Shown: positions 40,575-50,123 of the stretch, piece after piece | Layout of the letters: each line of letters opens with the position of its first letter | How positions within the stretch are numbered: the stretch's first letter is position 1 | NCBI GenBank assembly: GCA_963765785.1 | Contig: CAVXXW010000017.1 | Span: 1-64,000, forward strand | Reading direction: 5' to 3' | Length of the DNA stretch: 64,000 bases | Source: AC-32 sp963765785 | GTDB taxonomy: Bacteria > Actinomycetota > Thermoleophilia > Gaiellales > Gaiellaceae | Position numbers and translations under genes: made by a program | The notes under the pieces: generated by a model | Databases searched by the model: none | The model's input: only the letters and a program-made list of their open reading frames with translations | Told to the model about the DNA's origin: nothing

Positions 40575-41656
40575 ATCCCGCGGTCGTCGTCGACGTCGGC
40601 TGGGTGAACGGCCTCGCCGCCGTCCGCTCGCTCGGGCGGGCCGGGATCCGCGTGCTCGCGCTCGACCACAGGCCGAGTGCGCTCGGCTTCCGTTCGCGCT
40701 ACGCCGAGCCCGTTCGGACGCCGGACCCGCAGGACGAGGAGGCCTTCGTCTCGTTCCTCGCCGGGCTCGAGGTCAAGCGGGCGCCGCTGTTCGCGACCCA
40801 CGACGAGCCGCTGAACGCGATCGCCCGCGGCGCGGAACAGCTCGGCGACCGGTTCCTCTACCCGTTCCCGCCGTGGGAGGTACTCGCGCGGATCCAGCGC
40901 AAGCGCTCGCAGCTCGAGGCCGCCGAGGCCGCGGGCATCCCGGCGCCTCACACCGCGTATCCGGGCTCGGCCCAGGAGGCGCGGGCCGCCGCCGAGGAGC
41001 TCGGCCTCCCGGTGCTGGTGAAGCCGTCCTCGACCGAAGGCTTCAAGCGCCGGTTCAAGCGGCAGGCGTTCCGCTGCGACACGCTCGCCGAGGTCGAAGA
41101 CGCCTACGCCCAGGCGGAGCCGTACGAGCCGATGGTGCAGGAAGTGATTCCGGGCGGCGACGGCGAGCTCTACACGCTCGGGTCGTACCTTCGCGCCGAC
41201 GGCGAGCCGCTCGGCCTCTTCTCGGGACGGAAGCTGCGCCAGACCCCGCCGGGGGTCGGGACCTGCCGCGTGGGCGAGGCGGTCTGGGTCGAAGAGGTCG
41301 TGGAGAGCGGCCTGAAGCTGCTGCGGGCGCTCGAGTTCCACGGCCTCTCGCAGGTCGAGTTCAAGCGCGACCCGCGGGACGGCGCCTACAAGCTGATGGA
41401 GGTCAACCCGCGGCTCTTCCAGTGGCACGGCCTCGCGGCCGCGTGCGGCGTCGACCTCCCGCTGATCGCCTACCGCGACCTGACCGGCGAGCAGGTCGAG
41501 CCGGTCTCCGCGAACGGGAGTCGCAAGCGCTGGGCGATCACGCTGCTTCCGGGCGAGTCGCCGGCGCCGCAGCGCCCGCCCTACGTCGACGCGGTCTTCG
41601 CGCGGGACGACCTCAAGCCGGCGCTCGTGCAGGTCGCGCGGCTGCTGCGGCGATGA
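40571..41656 (+). CDS. ATP-grasp carboxylate-amine ligase
   Basis: 361 residues from GTG 40571. N-terminal VVVDVGWVNGLAAVRSLGRAGIRVLALD. The ATP-grasp core has LPVLVKPSSTEGFKRRF (ATP loop), MVQEVIPGGDGELYTLGSYL, HGLSQVEFKRDPRDGAYKLMEVNPRLFQWHGLA (metal-binding Glu/Asn). This is the D-aspartate ligase/carbamoyl-phosphate-synthase-like group found in capsule clusters. Overlaps the GT2 and the large membrane protein by four bases on each side. Likely joins an amino acid to a sugar acid or glycan intermediate. Confidence 0.82.
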   Translation: MNPAVVVDVGWVNGLAAVRSLGRAGIRVLALDHRPSALGFRSRYAEPVRTPDPQDEEAFVSFLAGLEVKRAPLFATHDEPLNAIARGAEQLGDRFLYPFPPWEVLARIQRKRSQLEAAEAAGIPAPHTAYPGSAQEARAAAEELGLPVLVKPSSTEGFKRRFKRQAFRCDTLAEVEDAYAQAEPYEPMVQEVIPGGDGELYTLGSYLRADGEPLGLFSGRKLRQTPPGVGTCRVGEAVWVEEVVESGLKLLRALEFHGLSQVEFKRDPRDGAYKLMEVNPRLFQWHGLAAACGVDLPLIAYRDLTGEQVEPVSANGSRKRWAITLLPGESPAPQRPPYVDAVFARDDLKPALVQVARLLRR

Positions 41657-43656
41657 GCGTCCTCCTCTGGCTGCTCGCGCCGGTTGCGCTGGCGCTCTCG
41701 CGGCTGCTGCCCGCGCACGGCCTCGGCCTCGGGCTGCGGCTGGCCGCTGCGGTCGCGTGCCTGCTCCTGCCCGGCGCGCTCGTCTCGCGGGCGCTCGGCG
41801 TGCGCGGCTTCGCGGGAGCCTTCGCCTGGACGATGGCGGCGCTCTTCGGCGCGACCGCGGTCATGTTCGCGCTGCACTCGTCGTTCTGGCTCGCGCTCGG
41901 CCTCTTCTTCGCGGTCGCCGTCGTCGCGGCGCCGTTCGCGGCGCGCCGGCCGGGCGGGGTCTCGGGGTGGACGCTCGCGATGCTCGGCGTCGGCCTCGTC
42001 TTCGGGATCTCGCTCTGGTGGGTCTCGAGCTACGACGGCGACGCGTTCTTCCACCTCGCGCGGGTGCAGAAGCTGCTCGGGCTCGACTCGCTCTCGCTGC
42101 GTTCCGTAGACGAGTTCAAGGACGGCGGCTTGCATCCCGGCTACGCGTTCCCGCTCTGGCACTCGGCGGTCGCGCTCGTCGCGCGGCTCGCCGACGTCGG
42201 CGCCCCGTCGGTGTTCCTGCACCTGCCGACCGTGCTGCTCCCGCTTTCGTTCGTGCTCGTCTACGAGGCCGGGACGACGCTCTTCGCCTCGCGCTGGGCC
42301 GGCGTCGCAGCTGCGCTCTCGGAGGCCACGCTGATCGGGCTCGCGCCCGGTCACGGCGGCTCGTACACGTCGCTCGCGCTCCCGGCCACGTGCGCGCGCA
42401 CGCTGCTCCTGCCGGCGGTGCTCGCGCTCGTCTTCGCGTACGTGCGGGAGCCGGGCCCGGCGCTCCTTGCATCGGTCGCGGCTGCGACGGCAGCGCTCTC
42501 GCTCGTCCACCCGAGCTACTCGATCCTCGTCGCGATCGGGCTGCTCGGCTTCCTGCTCGTGCGCCTGGTCCTCGACGTCCGCCACGACGTCGTCCACATC
42601 GGCGCCACCCTGGCGGCGATCGCCGTGCCTGCCGGGCTCGTCGCCGTCTGGCTGCTCCCGATCGTGCGCGAGACTGCGTCGCACAACCCGAAGGCGACTG
42701 AGCTGCGGCGCGCCTTCGCGGACTACGGGCGCGAGCTCGACGTGACGAGCCTGCACACCTACCGCCTCGCGCCGGAGCTCTACGGGCGAGCGGGTGCGAT
42801 CGCCGTCGCGTCGCTCGTGCTGCTGCCTCTCGCCGTCTTCGCGCACCGCCGGCTCTGGGCCGCGTACGTGCTCGGCGCGATGCTCGCGATCTACACGGTC
42901 ACGCTCTTGCCGTTCGTCTTCCCGCACTTCGCCGACGCGGTCTCGATCTCGCAGGCCCGGCGGATCATCGGCTTCTCGCCGCGGTCGTTCGCAGTGTTCG
43001 GCGGTGCGCTTGTGCTCGCGGGGTTCCTGCGCCTCTGGCTGCTGCCCGTCGCGCTCGCGGCCGGGATCGCTTTGCAGCTCACGTTTGCCGGCGACTTCGG
43101 CTCGCCCTACCGGGCGGTCCACGGCGCACCGGGCTGGCTTACCTGGGTCTCGTTCGCCGCCGCCGTGGCGGCGCTCGTCGCCGCGGCGCTCTTCGGCCGG
43201 CGGATTCCGCAGGTCCAGGGGCCGCCGCTTATCGCCGCTGCCGCCGTGGCGCTGTTCCTCGTCCCGGTCGGCGTGCACGGGTACTCGCACTGGACCCGGG
43301 CACCCACCTCGCGCCTCGGGCTGCCGCACCAGCTCGTGGACGCGGTCCGGCAGCACGTCCCGGCCGGCGACGTCGTGTTCTCCGATCCGGTCACCGCGTA
43401 CGAGCTCGGGGCGTTCGCGCCGGTGTACGTCAACGCCGCGCCGACGTCGCACGTCGCGAACACGAGGGCGAACCGGCCGGCGCAGCGCGTCCACGACGCG
43501 AACCGCTTCTTCCACGACCGCGGGCCGATCGCGGTCGCGCGTCGCTACGGTGCGCACTGGCTGCTGGTCGACCGGAGCCGAGTCGGCCGCGAACGCTTCG
43601 ACCTGCCGCGTGTCTACGAGGGCTCGCGGTACGTTCTCTACCGCATCCCCGCGTGA
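41653..43656 (+). CDS. Large polytopic membrane protein, GT-C-like glycosyltransferase
   Basis: 667 residues, about 13 helices and a soluble C-terminal domain. WWVSSYDGDAFFHLARVQKLL after the third helix carries the Asp/His pair expected in the first outside loop of GT-C enzymes (PMT/ArnT type). The C-terminal part GDVVFSDPVTAYELGAFAPVYVNAA to GSRYVLYRIPA is typical of DUF6541/GT39-like actinobacterial proteins. It uses a polyprenyl-linked sugar outside the membrane; target unknown. Overlaps its neighbours by four bases. Confidence 0.65.
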   Translation: MSVLLWLLAPVALALSRLLPAHGLGLGLRLAAAVACLLLPGALVSRALGVRGFAGAFAWTMAALFGATAVMFALHSSFWLALGLFFAVAVVAAPFAARRPGGVSGWTLAMLGVGLVFGISLWWVSSYDGDAFFHLARVQKLLGLDSLSLRSVDEFKDGGLHPGYAFPLWHSAVALVARLADVGAPSVFLHLPTVLLPLSFVLVYEAGTTLFASRWAGVAAALSEATLIGLAPGHGGSYTSLALPATCARTLLLPAVLALVFAYVREPGPALLASVAAATAALSLVHPSYSILVAIGLLGFLLVRLVLDVRHDVVHIGATLAAIAVPAGLVAVWLLPIVRETASHNPKATELRRAFADYGRELDVTSLHTYRLAPELYGRAGAIAVASLVLLPLAVFAHRRLWAAYVLGAMLAIYTVTLLPFVFPHFADAVSISQARRIIGFSPRSFAVFGGALVLAGFLRLWLLPVALAAGIALQLTFAGDFGSPYRAVHGAPGWLTWVSFAAAVAALVAAALFGRRIPQVQGPPLIAAAAVALFLVPVGVHGYSHWTRAPTSRLGLPHQLVDAVRQHVPAGDVVFSDPVTAYELGAFAPVYVNAAPTSHVANTRANRPAQRVHDANRFFHDRGPIAVARRYGAHWLLVDRSRVGRERFDLPRVYEGSRYVLYRIPA

Positions 43657-44903
43657 AGGCCCTGCTCATCACCATGTATTTCCCGCCCGCCGGCGGAGGC
43701 GGCGTCCAACGGCCGCTGAAGCTGGCGACCCACTTGCCGACCCTCGGGATCGAGACGCACGTGCTCGCCCCGGACGACCCGAAGTGGTTGCACCGCGACG
43801 AAGAGCTGCGACCACCGACGCAGGCCTTCGTGCACCGGGCGCGCTACCTCGGCCCGCAGGCGCGGCTTCCTTCCGAAGAGCTGCGCACGCTCACGGGGAT
43901 GGACCTCACGCTCGCCAAGGCGCGCCTGGCGGGCCGGCGGCTGCTGCTCCCGGACGTGAGCGTCACCTGGGCGCCGACGGCGATCCCGGCCGCCGCGCGG
44001 ATCGTCCGCAACGAAGGAATCGACGTCGTGATCACGACGAGCCCGCCGCTCTCGATGAACCTGATCGGCGCCGGCGTGAAGCGGCTGACGGGCGTGCCGT
44101 GGGTGGCCGACCAGCGCGACTCGCTGGTGCAGAACGCCGACCGCCGGTTCGAGCGCCGCAGCGTCCAGGCGAAGGAGAAGGCGCTCGAGCGCGTCGTCCG
44201 GATGATCGCCAACCGCGCCGACGGGATCGTCGCCGTCTCGGACGCGATCGCCGACGAGATCCGCTCCTTCGAACCGAGCGGCGAGGTGCGAATGATCCCG
44301 AACGGCTGCGACTTCGACGACTTCGCCGGGCTCGAGTACCGGCCGACCGATCGCTTCCGGATCACACACACGGGCAGCTTCTTCGGCAAGCGCAACCCGC
44401 GGGCGTTCCTGTCGGCGCTCGCCTCGTCGGGCCTGGACGACGTCGTCGCGCGATTCGTGGGCGACTTCCGCTCGGTCGACCGCGAGTGGGTCGAGGAGCT
44501 CGACCTGGGCGACCGGCTCGAGCTGCTCGATTACCTGCCGCATCGCCGCGCGCTCGAGCTGCAGCGCGACTCCGAGGCGAACCTGCTTCTCCTGCCCGAC
44601 GCGGCCGGCCGCGGCAAGGTCGTCCCGAGCGGGAAGATCTTCGAGTACCTCGCCGCCGAGCGGCCGATCCTGGCCGCCGTGCCGACCGACGGCGTGGCCG
44701 CGCAGCTGGTCCGCGAGACTGGCGCCGGCGTCGTCGTCGCGCCCGAGGACGAGGACGGCCTGCGCGAGGCGCTCCGCGGCCTGCACGCGCGCTGGAAGGC
44801 CGGGCAGCTCGGCAACGGGTACCTGAGCGAGGAGGACCGCCGCCGCCTTTCCCGCACCACTAGGGTCGAGGAGCTCGCCGACTTGCTCTGGAGCGTGACG
44901 TGA
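43653..44903 (+). CDS. Glycosyltransferase family 4
   Basis: 416 residues. N-terminal LLITMYFPPAGGGGVQRPLKLATHL (GGVQR loop), DVVITTSPPLSMNLIG, WVADQRDSLVQ; the C-terminal domain has RMIPNGCDFDDF, ITHTGSFFGKRNPRAFL, and GKVVPSGKIFEYLAAERPILAAVP (donor phosphate and E-x7-E zone). Similar to WbuB/WecB-region aminosugar transferases. In the strictly overlapping operon from 39585 to 51041. Confidence 0.85.
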   Translation: MKALLITMYFPPAGGGGVQRPLKLATHLPTLGIETHVLAPDDPKWLHRDEELRPPTQAFVHRARYLGPQARLPSEELRTLTGMDLTLAKARLAGRRLLLPDVSVTWAPTAIPAAARIVRNEGIDVVITTSPPLSMNLIGAGVKRLTGVPWVADQRDSLVQNADRRFERRSVQAKEKALERVVRMIANRADGIVAVSDAIADEIRSFEPSGEVRMIPNGCDFDDFAGLEYRPTDRFRITHTGSFFGKRNPRAFLSALASSGLDDVVARFVGDFRSVDREWVEELDLGDRLELLDYLPHRRALELQRDSEANLLLLPDAAGRGKVVPSGKIFEYLAAERPILAAVPTDGVAAQLVRETGAGVVVAPEDEDGLREALRGLHARWKAGQLGNGYLSEEDRRRLSRTTRVEELADLLWSVT

Positions 44904-46255
44904 GCGCGGTCGCGGCGGTGGAGACACGAGTGCGGGCCCAGGCCCAGGAGAGCCGGCTCGTCCCGTTCTTCTTCCTGGCGACGGCCTTCTGCTGCACGTT
45001 CGCAAAGGTGCAGTGGAGCGCCGGCGGGAACATCTTCCTGGCCGACCTGACGTGCGGCGGCTTCCTGCTCTTCTACGGGCTCGACCAGCTCGGCAGGCGC
45101 CCGCGGCCCGCCCCGCGCACGGCGCTCGTGCTGCTCGGCTTCCTGATCGCGTTCCTCGTCGTCTACCTGATCGGCTTCTTCAACCTCGAGACCGGCCAGG
45201 CGCTCGACCAGTTCGGCAAGGGCCTCGCCAAGTGGCTGCTCCACTTCGGCTTCCTCGTGGTCGGCGTGATCTACCTGGCGCGCAAGCCGCTCGGCTTCTA
45301 CTGGAAGACGCTCGCGTGGTTCCTCGGCGGGATCGCCGCGAACGGCGCCTACGGGATCCTGCAACTGCTGGCCGCGCAGGCTGGCCACAACCTCGACTCG
45401 CTCTTCCTGAACCCGATCACGCGTGGCGCGAGCCAGATCAACATCTACGGCGCCGTCAACGGCGCGAGTGTCTACCGGCCCAACGCCCTGACCGGCGACC
45501 CGAACCACCTCGGGATCGAGCTGCTGCTCCCGATCCTGATCCTCTCCCCGATCTACCTGCGCCTCGAGCGCGGTCACCGTTTGCGGACGCCGCTGGCGGT
45601 CGTGATCGCCTTCCTGCTGCTGGTCGAGCTGGCCACCCTCTCGCGCAGCGGGATCCTCGGGCTCGTCTGCGGCGCGATCGTGCTCCTGATCCCGTACCGG
45701 CACCTGCTCTTCTCGCGGCTCGCGCTGCTCCCGCTGGGCCTGCTCGCGATCCCCGTCGCGTTCGAGCTCTACCGCCGGCGGCACTTCTTCTCGGTCGTGC
45801 TCAAGTCACGCGTCCAGACGGGCGGCAGCTCGACCTCCGCCCACCTGGGCGTCTACGACTTCATCCCGCAGGTGCTGCACCAGCACCCGTTCTTCGGCCT
45901 CGGCTTCAACAACTTCTCGGTCTACTACGAGTTCGTCACTGGCAAGACGAACTGGGGGCCGCACTCGTACTACGTGATGCTGATCGTCGAGGGCGGCATC
46001 GTCGGGACCTCGTTGTTCCTCGTCTTCCTCTGGTGGCTCTTCATTCGCCTGGGCGTGACGCGGAAGCTCGGCGAGGCGCTCGCCGCGGCCGGCGACCCGC
46101 TGGCGGCCCGGCTGCGGCCGCTGGCGTGGGGGATGACCGCGGCGCTCGTCGGCACGCTCGCCTCGAACGCCTTCTACCTGACGATCCCGTTCCTCTACTT
46201 CTACGTCTTCGTGACGCTGGCGCTGGCGGCACCGGCGGTCTTCAGCCGCCGATGA
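44900..46255 (+). CDS. O-antigen polymerase/ligase-like membrane protein (Wzy_C)
   Basis: 451 residues, about 11 helices. The family loop: YRPNALTGDPNHLGIELLL (conserved Asn-His before a helix), LATLSRSGILGLV, LHQHPFFGLGFNNFSVYYEFVTG, WGPHSYYVMLIVEGGIVG with the conserved His. Polymerises or ligates undecaprenyl-linked repeats on the outer face. The second such protein in the locus (the other is at 22273), suggesting either one polymerase plus one ligase, or two glycans. Confidence 0.82.
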   Translation: MSAVAAVETRVRAQAQESRLVPFFFLATAFCCTFAKVQWSAGGNIFLADLTCGGFLLFYGLDQLGRRPRPAPRTALVLLGFLIAFLVVYLIGFFNLETGQALDQFGKGLAKWLLHFGFLVVGVIYLARKPLGFYWKTLAWFLGGIAANGAYGILQLLAAQAGHNLDSLFLNPITRGASQINIYGAVNGASVYRPNALTGDPNHLGIELLLPILILSPIYLRLERGHRLRTPLAVVIAFLLLVELATLSRSGILGLVCGAIVLLIPYRHLLFSRLALLPLGLLAIPVAFELYRRRHFFSVVLKSRVQTGGSSTSAHLGVYDFIPQVLHQHPFFGLGFNNFSVYYEFVTGKTNWGPHSYYVMLIVEGGIVGTSLFLVFLWWLFIRLGVTRKLGEALAAAGDPLAARLRPLAWGMTAALVGTLASNAFYLTIPFLYFYVFVTLALAAPAVFSRR

Positions 46256-47262
46256 AGATCGCCGTCCTGACGACCTCGTACCCGAGGTACGAAGGCGACC
46301 CTGCCGGTCCCTTCGTCGCCGATGCTGTCGAGCAGCTGCGCGAACGCGCACTCGAGGTCGACGTCGTCTCGCCCGCGTCGTTCCGGCACTTCGGCATCGC
46401 GTACGGCGCGGGCGTGATGGGCAACCTGCGCCGCGATCCGTGGCGGGCCGCGCTCGTGCCCGCGTTCCTCACCTCGTTCGCACTGGCGGCGCGGCGGGCA
46501 GCCCGGGACGCTGACCTCGTGCACGCGCACTGGCTGCCCTCGGGGGCGGTCGCGCTCACGACGGGCAAGCCGTTCGTCGTGCAGCTCTGGGGAACGGACG
46601 TCGAGCTGGCGCGCCGGGCCCGTGGCCTCGCGCGGCGAGTGCTCTCGCGGGCGCGGCTCGCGATCTGCGCGTCGAACGCGCTCGCCGACGCGGCGCGGGA
46701 GCTGGGCGCGAAGGAGGTGCGCGTGATCCCGAGCGCCGTCGAGTTGCCCGAGCGCGTGGGCGAGCCGGCCGATCCGCCGGAGGTGCTGTTCGTCGGGCGC
46801 CTCTCGCCCGAGAAGGGCATCCTCGACCTCGTGCAGGCGGCGGACGGGATCCCTCTGACCGTGGCGGGCGACGGGCCGCTCCGCGACCGCGTACCCGGGG
46901 CGCTCGGCTTCGTGCCGCACCACGCGCTCTCGCCGCTGTACGAGCGGGCCGCCGTGGTGGCGGTGCCGTCGCACCGCGAGGGCTTCGGCGTCGCGTGCGC
47001 CGAGGCGATGGCACATGCGCGGCCGGTGGTCGCGAGCGCGGTCGGAGGGCTGCTCGACCTCGTCGTCGACGGCGAGACCGGCGTGCTCGTCCCGCCGCGC
47101 GACGTGCCCGCCTTGCGTGAGGCGCTCGAGCGGCTGCTTGCGGACGCGGAGTTGCGCCGCCGCCTCGGCGAGGCCGGCCGCGCGCGCGTGCAGGAGCACT
47201 TCTCCTGGCCCGCGGTGACCGACGAGACGATCGCCGCCTACGAGGACGCGCTTGCCGGCTGA
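46252..47262 (+). CDS. Glycosyltransferase family 4
   Basis: 336 residues. Starts MKIAVLTTSYPRYEGDPAGPFV; DLVHAHWLPSGAVALTTGKPFVVQLWGTDV; donor domain EVLFVGRLSPEKGILDLVQA, VPSHREGFGVACAEAMAHARPVVASAVGG with the complete E-x7-E motif. GDP/UDP-sugar-dependent retaining transferase of the mannosyltransferase type. Overlaps the polymerase gene by four bases and the ATP-grasp gene by eleven. Confidence 0.87.
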   Translation: MKIAVLTTSYPRYEGDPAGPFVADAVEQLRERALEVDVVSPASFRHFGIAYGAGVMGNLRRDPWRAALVPAFLTSFALAARRAARDADLVHAHWLPSGAVALTTGKPFVVQLWGTDVELARRARGLARRVLSRARLAICASNALADAARELGAKEVRVIPSAVELPERVGEPADPPEVLFVGRLSPEKGILDLVQAADGIPLTVAGDGPLRDRVPGALGFVPHHALSPLYERAAVVAVPSHREGFGVACAEAMAHARPVVASAVGGLLDLVVDGETGVLVPPRDVPALREALERLLADAELRRRLGEAGRARVQEHFSWPAVTDETIAAYEDALAG

Positions 47263-48400
47263 GCGGCCCGCGGTCGTGCTCGGCCTGCTCTGGGCCGGGC
47301 TTTCGTTCGCCCGCAGCCTCGGCCGCGCTGGCGTGCCGGTGACCGGAATCACGATGCACCCGCACGAGTTCGGCGCGCGCTCCCGCTACCTGCAGGACGT
47401 CTCGCGGGCGCAGGGCGACGAGGCGGTGCTGAAGGCCCTGCGGGCCGCCGCGCAGGGCGACGCCAAGCCGGTCCTCCTGCCGGAGCGCGACGACCACGTC
47501 GAGCTCGTCCTGCGCAACTGGGACGAGGTCGGCGGCCTGTTCGAGCTGCCCATGCCCGACGACCCCGACGTCGCGCGACGGCTCCGGCACAAGGCGACGC
47601 TGCCGCAGGAAGCCGAGCGCGCCGGGCTCGACGCTCCGCGGACGGTCCCGGCGGACTCGATCGAGACGCTCCGCTCGCTCGACCTGCGGCCGCCGTTCTT
47701 GCTCAAGCCGGTCGAGGGCCAGCACTTCGCCGGCTCGTTCGGCGAGAAGGTGCTGGTCGCGCAGACGCAGGACGCCCTGGTCGCGCAGTGGAAGCGCGCG
47801 AAGGAGCGCGGCTTCGACACGGTCGTCCAGGAGCTCGTGCCCGACTCTGAGGACGGGATCTGGTCGCTCTTCGCCTACCTCGGCCGTAGCGGCCGCCCAC
47901 TGGCCACCGCGACCGGCGTCAAGGTGCGCCAGGGCCCGCTCCACTTCGGCACGAGCGCCGTCTTCCGCACGACTCCCCAGCCGCGCGTGCGCGAGCTCGG
48001 CCTGCGCCTCCTGGAGAGCGCCGGGTACAAGGGCTTCGCGCAGGTCGAGCTCGCGTACGACCGGCGCGACGGAGACTTCAAGCTGCTCGAGGTGAACACC
48101 CGCGTCCCGATGTGGGCCGGCGTGGCGATGACGCGGCGCTTCGACATGGCGCGCATCGCCTACGACGACCTCTGCGGCAAGCCAGAGCCGGAGCCCGTCG
48201 ACCTGCAGCACGAGCTCTGGTGGGCGTTCTTCGCCAAGGACCTCGCCGTCTCGCTGCAGATGGCGAAGCGGCGCGAGCTGACGCCCGCCGGCTGGGCGCG
48301 CCCGTACCTCCAGCGCCACAAGGTGCGCGGCGTCTTCGCGGCCGACGACCCGCTGCCGGCGCTCGGCGTGCCCGCCTATGCGCGCTCGAAGGTCACGTAA
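47252..48400 (+). CDS. ATP-grasp domain ligase
   Basis: 382 residues from TTG 47252. VVLGLLWAGLSFARSLGRAGVPVTGIT (pre-grasp), PFLLKPVEGQHFAGSFGEKVL (ATP loop), TVVQELVPDSEDGIWSLFAYL, GYKGFAQVELAYDRRDGDFKLLEVNTRVPMWAGVAM (metal Glu/Asn). Closest in form to the ligase at 40571, but with a longer C-terminal tail (ELWWAFFAKDLAVSLQ). Third intact ATP-grasp in the locus. Substrates unknown. Confidence 0.82.
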   Translation: MPAERPAVVLGLLWAGLSFARSLGRAGVPVTGITMHPHEFGARSRYLQDVSRAQGDEAVLKALRAAAQGDAKPVLLPERDDHVELVLRNWDEVGGLFELPMPDDPDVARRLRHKATLPQEAERAGLDAPRTVPADSIETLRSLDLRPPFLLKPVEGQHFAGSFGEKVLVAQTQDALVAQWKRAKERGFDTVVQELVPDSEDGIWSLFAYLGRSGRPLATATGVKVRQGPLHFGTSAVFRTTPQPRVRELGLRLLESAGYKGFAQVELAYDRRDGDFKLLEVNTRVPMWAGVAMTRRFDMARIAYDDLCGKPEPEPVDLQHELWWAFFAKDLAVSLQMAKRRELTPAGWARPYLQRHKVRGVFAADDPLPALGVPAYARSKVT

Positions 48401-49491
48401 TGCGGATCGCCCTGCTCGACCCGCCCAGCTTCACGGCGCCGTACGACCACGCGCTCGCCTCGGCGCTCGCGCGCCGCGGCCACGACGTCACGCTCCTGAC
48501 CTCGCCGTTCACCCATGGCGACGCGCCGGAGCCGGAGGGCTACCGCCGCGACGAGGTCTTCCTGCCGCTCTCTTCGCGGCTCGTCCGCCGGCGCCCGCGC
48601 TCACGGCTGCGGCTGGTGCTGAAGGGCGCCGAGTATGTCCCGAGCGCGGCGCGGCTGCTGCAGCGCGTTCGCTCGCTCGACCCGGACGTGGCGCACGTGC
48701 AGTGGCTCGCGATCCCGCGCTATGACGTGCATTGGCTGCGGCAGCTGAGGCGACCGACCGTGCTGACCGCGCACGACGTCCTGCCGCGACAGGAGCGCAA
48801 CGCGCGGGCCTGGGGCGAGGCGCTCGGGCTCGCCGACCGCGTGATCGTCCAGTCGACGCGCGCCGTCGACCAGCTCGCGGCCGCAGGCGTGGCGCGCGAG
48901 AAGCTGGTGCGGATCCAGCACCCGGTCTTCGAGAGCGGCGTCGCGGCCGAGCCGCCGACCGGCAGGACGATCCTCTTCTTCGGTCTGATCCGGCAGTACA
49001 AAGGGCTCGACGTGCTGCTACAGGCGCTCGCCGACGTGCCGGATGCGCGCCTTGTGGTCGCTGGCGACCCGCTCGACCCGGCGGGGCCGCTGCAGGCCTT
49101 TGCGCGGGAGATTGGCGTCGCCGAGCGCGTCGAGTGGCGGCTCGGCTTCCTCCCGGACGACGAGATTCCCCGGCTGATGCACGAGGCTACGCTTGTCGCC
49201 TTGCCCTACCGGAAGATCGACAGCTCGGGCGTCCTGGCGACCGCGCTCGGGCACGGGCGGCCCGCCGTCGTGACCGACGTCGGCGGCCTCCCGGACGCGA
49301 TTCGGGACTTCGGCGCCGGCCGCGTCGTCCCGCCGCAGGACGCACCGGCGCTTGCGGCCGCGATCCGCGAGCTGCTCGAGCCCGAGGCGCTTCAAGCGGC
49401 GTTCGCAGGCGCCGAGGCCGCGCGCCGGGAGCTTTCGTGGGACGCCGCCGCCGCGGCACACGAGGCCGTCTACCGGGAGGTGGTCGGATGA
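48400..49491 (+). CDS. Glycosyltransferase family 4
   Basis: 363 residues from ATG 48400, sharing one base with the preceding stop; an open frame extends upstream but only as a shadow of that gene. MRIALLDPPSFTAPYDHALASALARRGHDVTLLTS, HVQWLAIPRYDVHWLRQL, TILFFGLIRQYKGLDVLLQAL, VALPYRKIDSSGVLATALGHGRPAVVTDVGGLPDAI. The E-x7-E first Glu is replaced (KIDSSGVLATAL), as in some GT4 branches. Part of the overlapping operon. Confidence 0.83.
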   Translation: MRIALLDPPSFTAPYDHALASALARRGHDVTLLTSPFTHGDAPEPEGYRRDEVFLPLSSRLVRRRPRSRLRLVLKGAEYVPSAARLLQRVRSLDPDVAHVQWLAIPRYDVHWLRQLRRPTVLTAHDVLPRQERNARAWGEALGLADRVIVQSTRAVDQLAAAGVAREKLVRIQHPVFESGVAAEPPTGRTILFFGLIRQYKGLDVLLQALADVPDARLVVAGDPLDPAGPLQAFAREIGVAERVEWRLGFLPDDEIPRLMHEATLVALPYRKIDSSGVLATALGHGRPAVVTDVGGLPDAIRDFGAGRVVPPQDAPALAAAIRELLEPEALQAAFAGAEAARRELSWDAAAAAHEAVYREVVG

Positions 49492-50123
49492 GGCTCGTCA
49501 AGGGCGTGCTCGACCGCCTGCTCGCGGTCGTCGCGATGGTGCTGCTCTCGCCGCTCTTCGCCGGGCTCGCGCTCTGGGTCGTGCTCGAGTCGGGTCGGCC
49601 GGTGATCTTCCGCCAGCGGCGCGCCGGCCGGGACGGCGTGCCGTTCGCGATGCACAAGTTCCGCACGATGGTCCCGAACGCGATCGAGCTCGGCCGCGAG
49701 CTGCAGCTCTCGGACGACCCGTTCGGCCTGCTCCCGAACGACCCGCGCATCACGCGCAGCGGCCGCTTCCTGCGCCGCACGAGCCTCGACGAGCTACCGC
49801 AGCTCTGGGACGTCCTGCTCGGCAGGATGAGCCTGGTCGGCCCGCGGCCCGACCTCGTCGAGCAGGTCGAGAACTACGAGCCCGCCGACCGGCGCCGGCT
49901 CGCGGTCAAGCCCGGGATCACGGGCTGGGCGCAGGTGAAGGGCCGCGACGAGATCCCGTGGGAGGAGCGCTTCCGGCTCGATGCCTGGTACGTCGACAAC
50001 TGGTCGCTCGGCCTCGACGCGAAGATCGTCTGGCTGACGTTCGCGCAGCTCGGCCGCTCGGAGCCCGAGCCGATCGAGGACACGCTCAACATCGAGCGCG
50101 CGAAGCAGCGGAGCGGCCGGTGA
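49488..50123 (+). CDS. Undecaprenyl-phosphate sugar-1-phosphate transferase (short form)
   Basis: 211 residues. One membrane helix (LDRLLAVVAMVLLSPLFAGLALWVVLE), FRQRRAGRDGVPFAMHKFRTMVP, LRRTSLDELPQLWDVLLGRMSLVGPRPDL, VKPGITGWAQVKGRDEIPWEERFRLDAWYVDNWSLGLD. Complete catalytic core of the PglC/WcaJ family. It starts a lipid-linked repeat unit. It duplicates the function of the gene at 9934 in the other operon. Overlaps its neighbours by four bases on both sides. Confidence 0.88.
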   Translation: MRLVKGVLDRLLAVVAMVLLSPLFAGLALWVVLESGRPVIFRQRRAGRDGVPFAMHKFRTMVPNAIELGRELQLSDDPFGLLPNDPRITRSGRFLRRTSLDELPQLWDVLLGRMSLVGPRPDLVEQVENYEPADRRRLAVKPGITGWAQVKGRDEIPWEERFRLDAWYVDNWSLGLDAKIVWLTFAQLGRSEPEPIEDTLNIERAKQRSGR

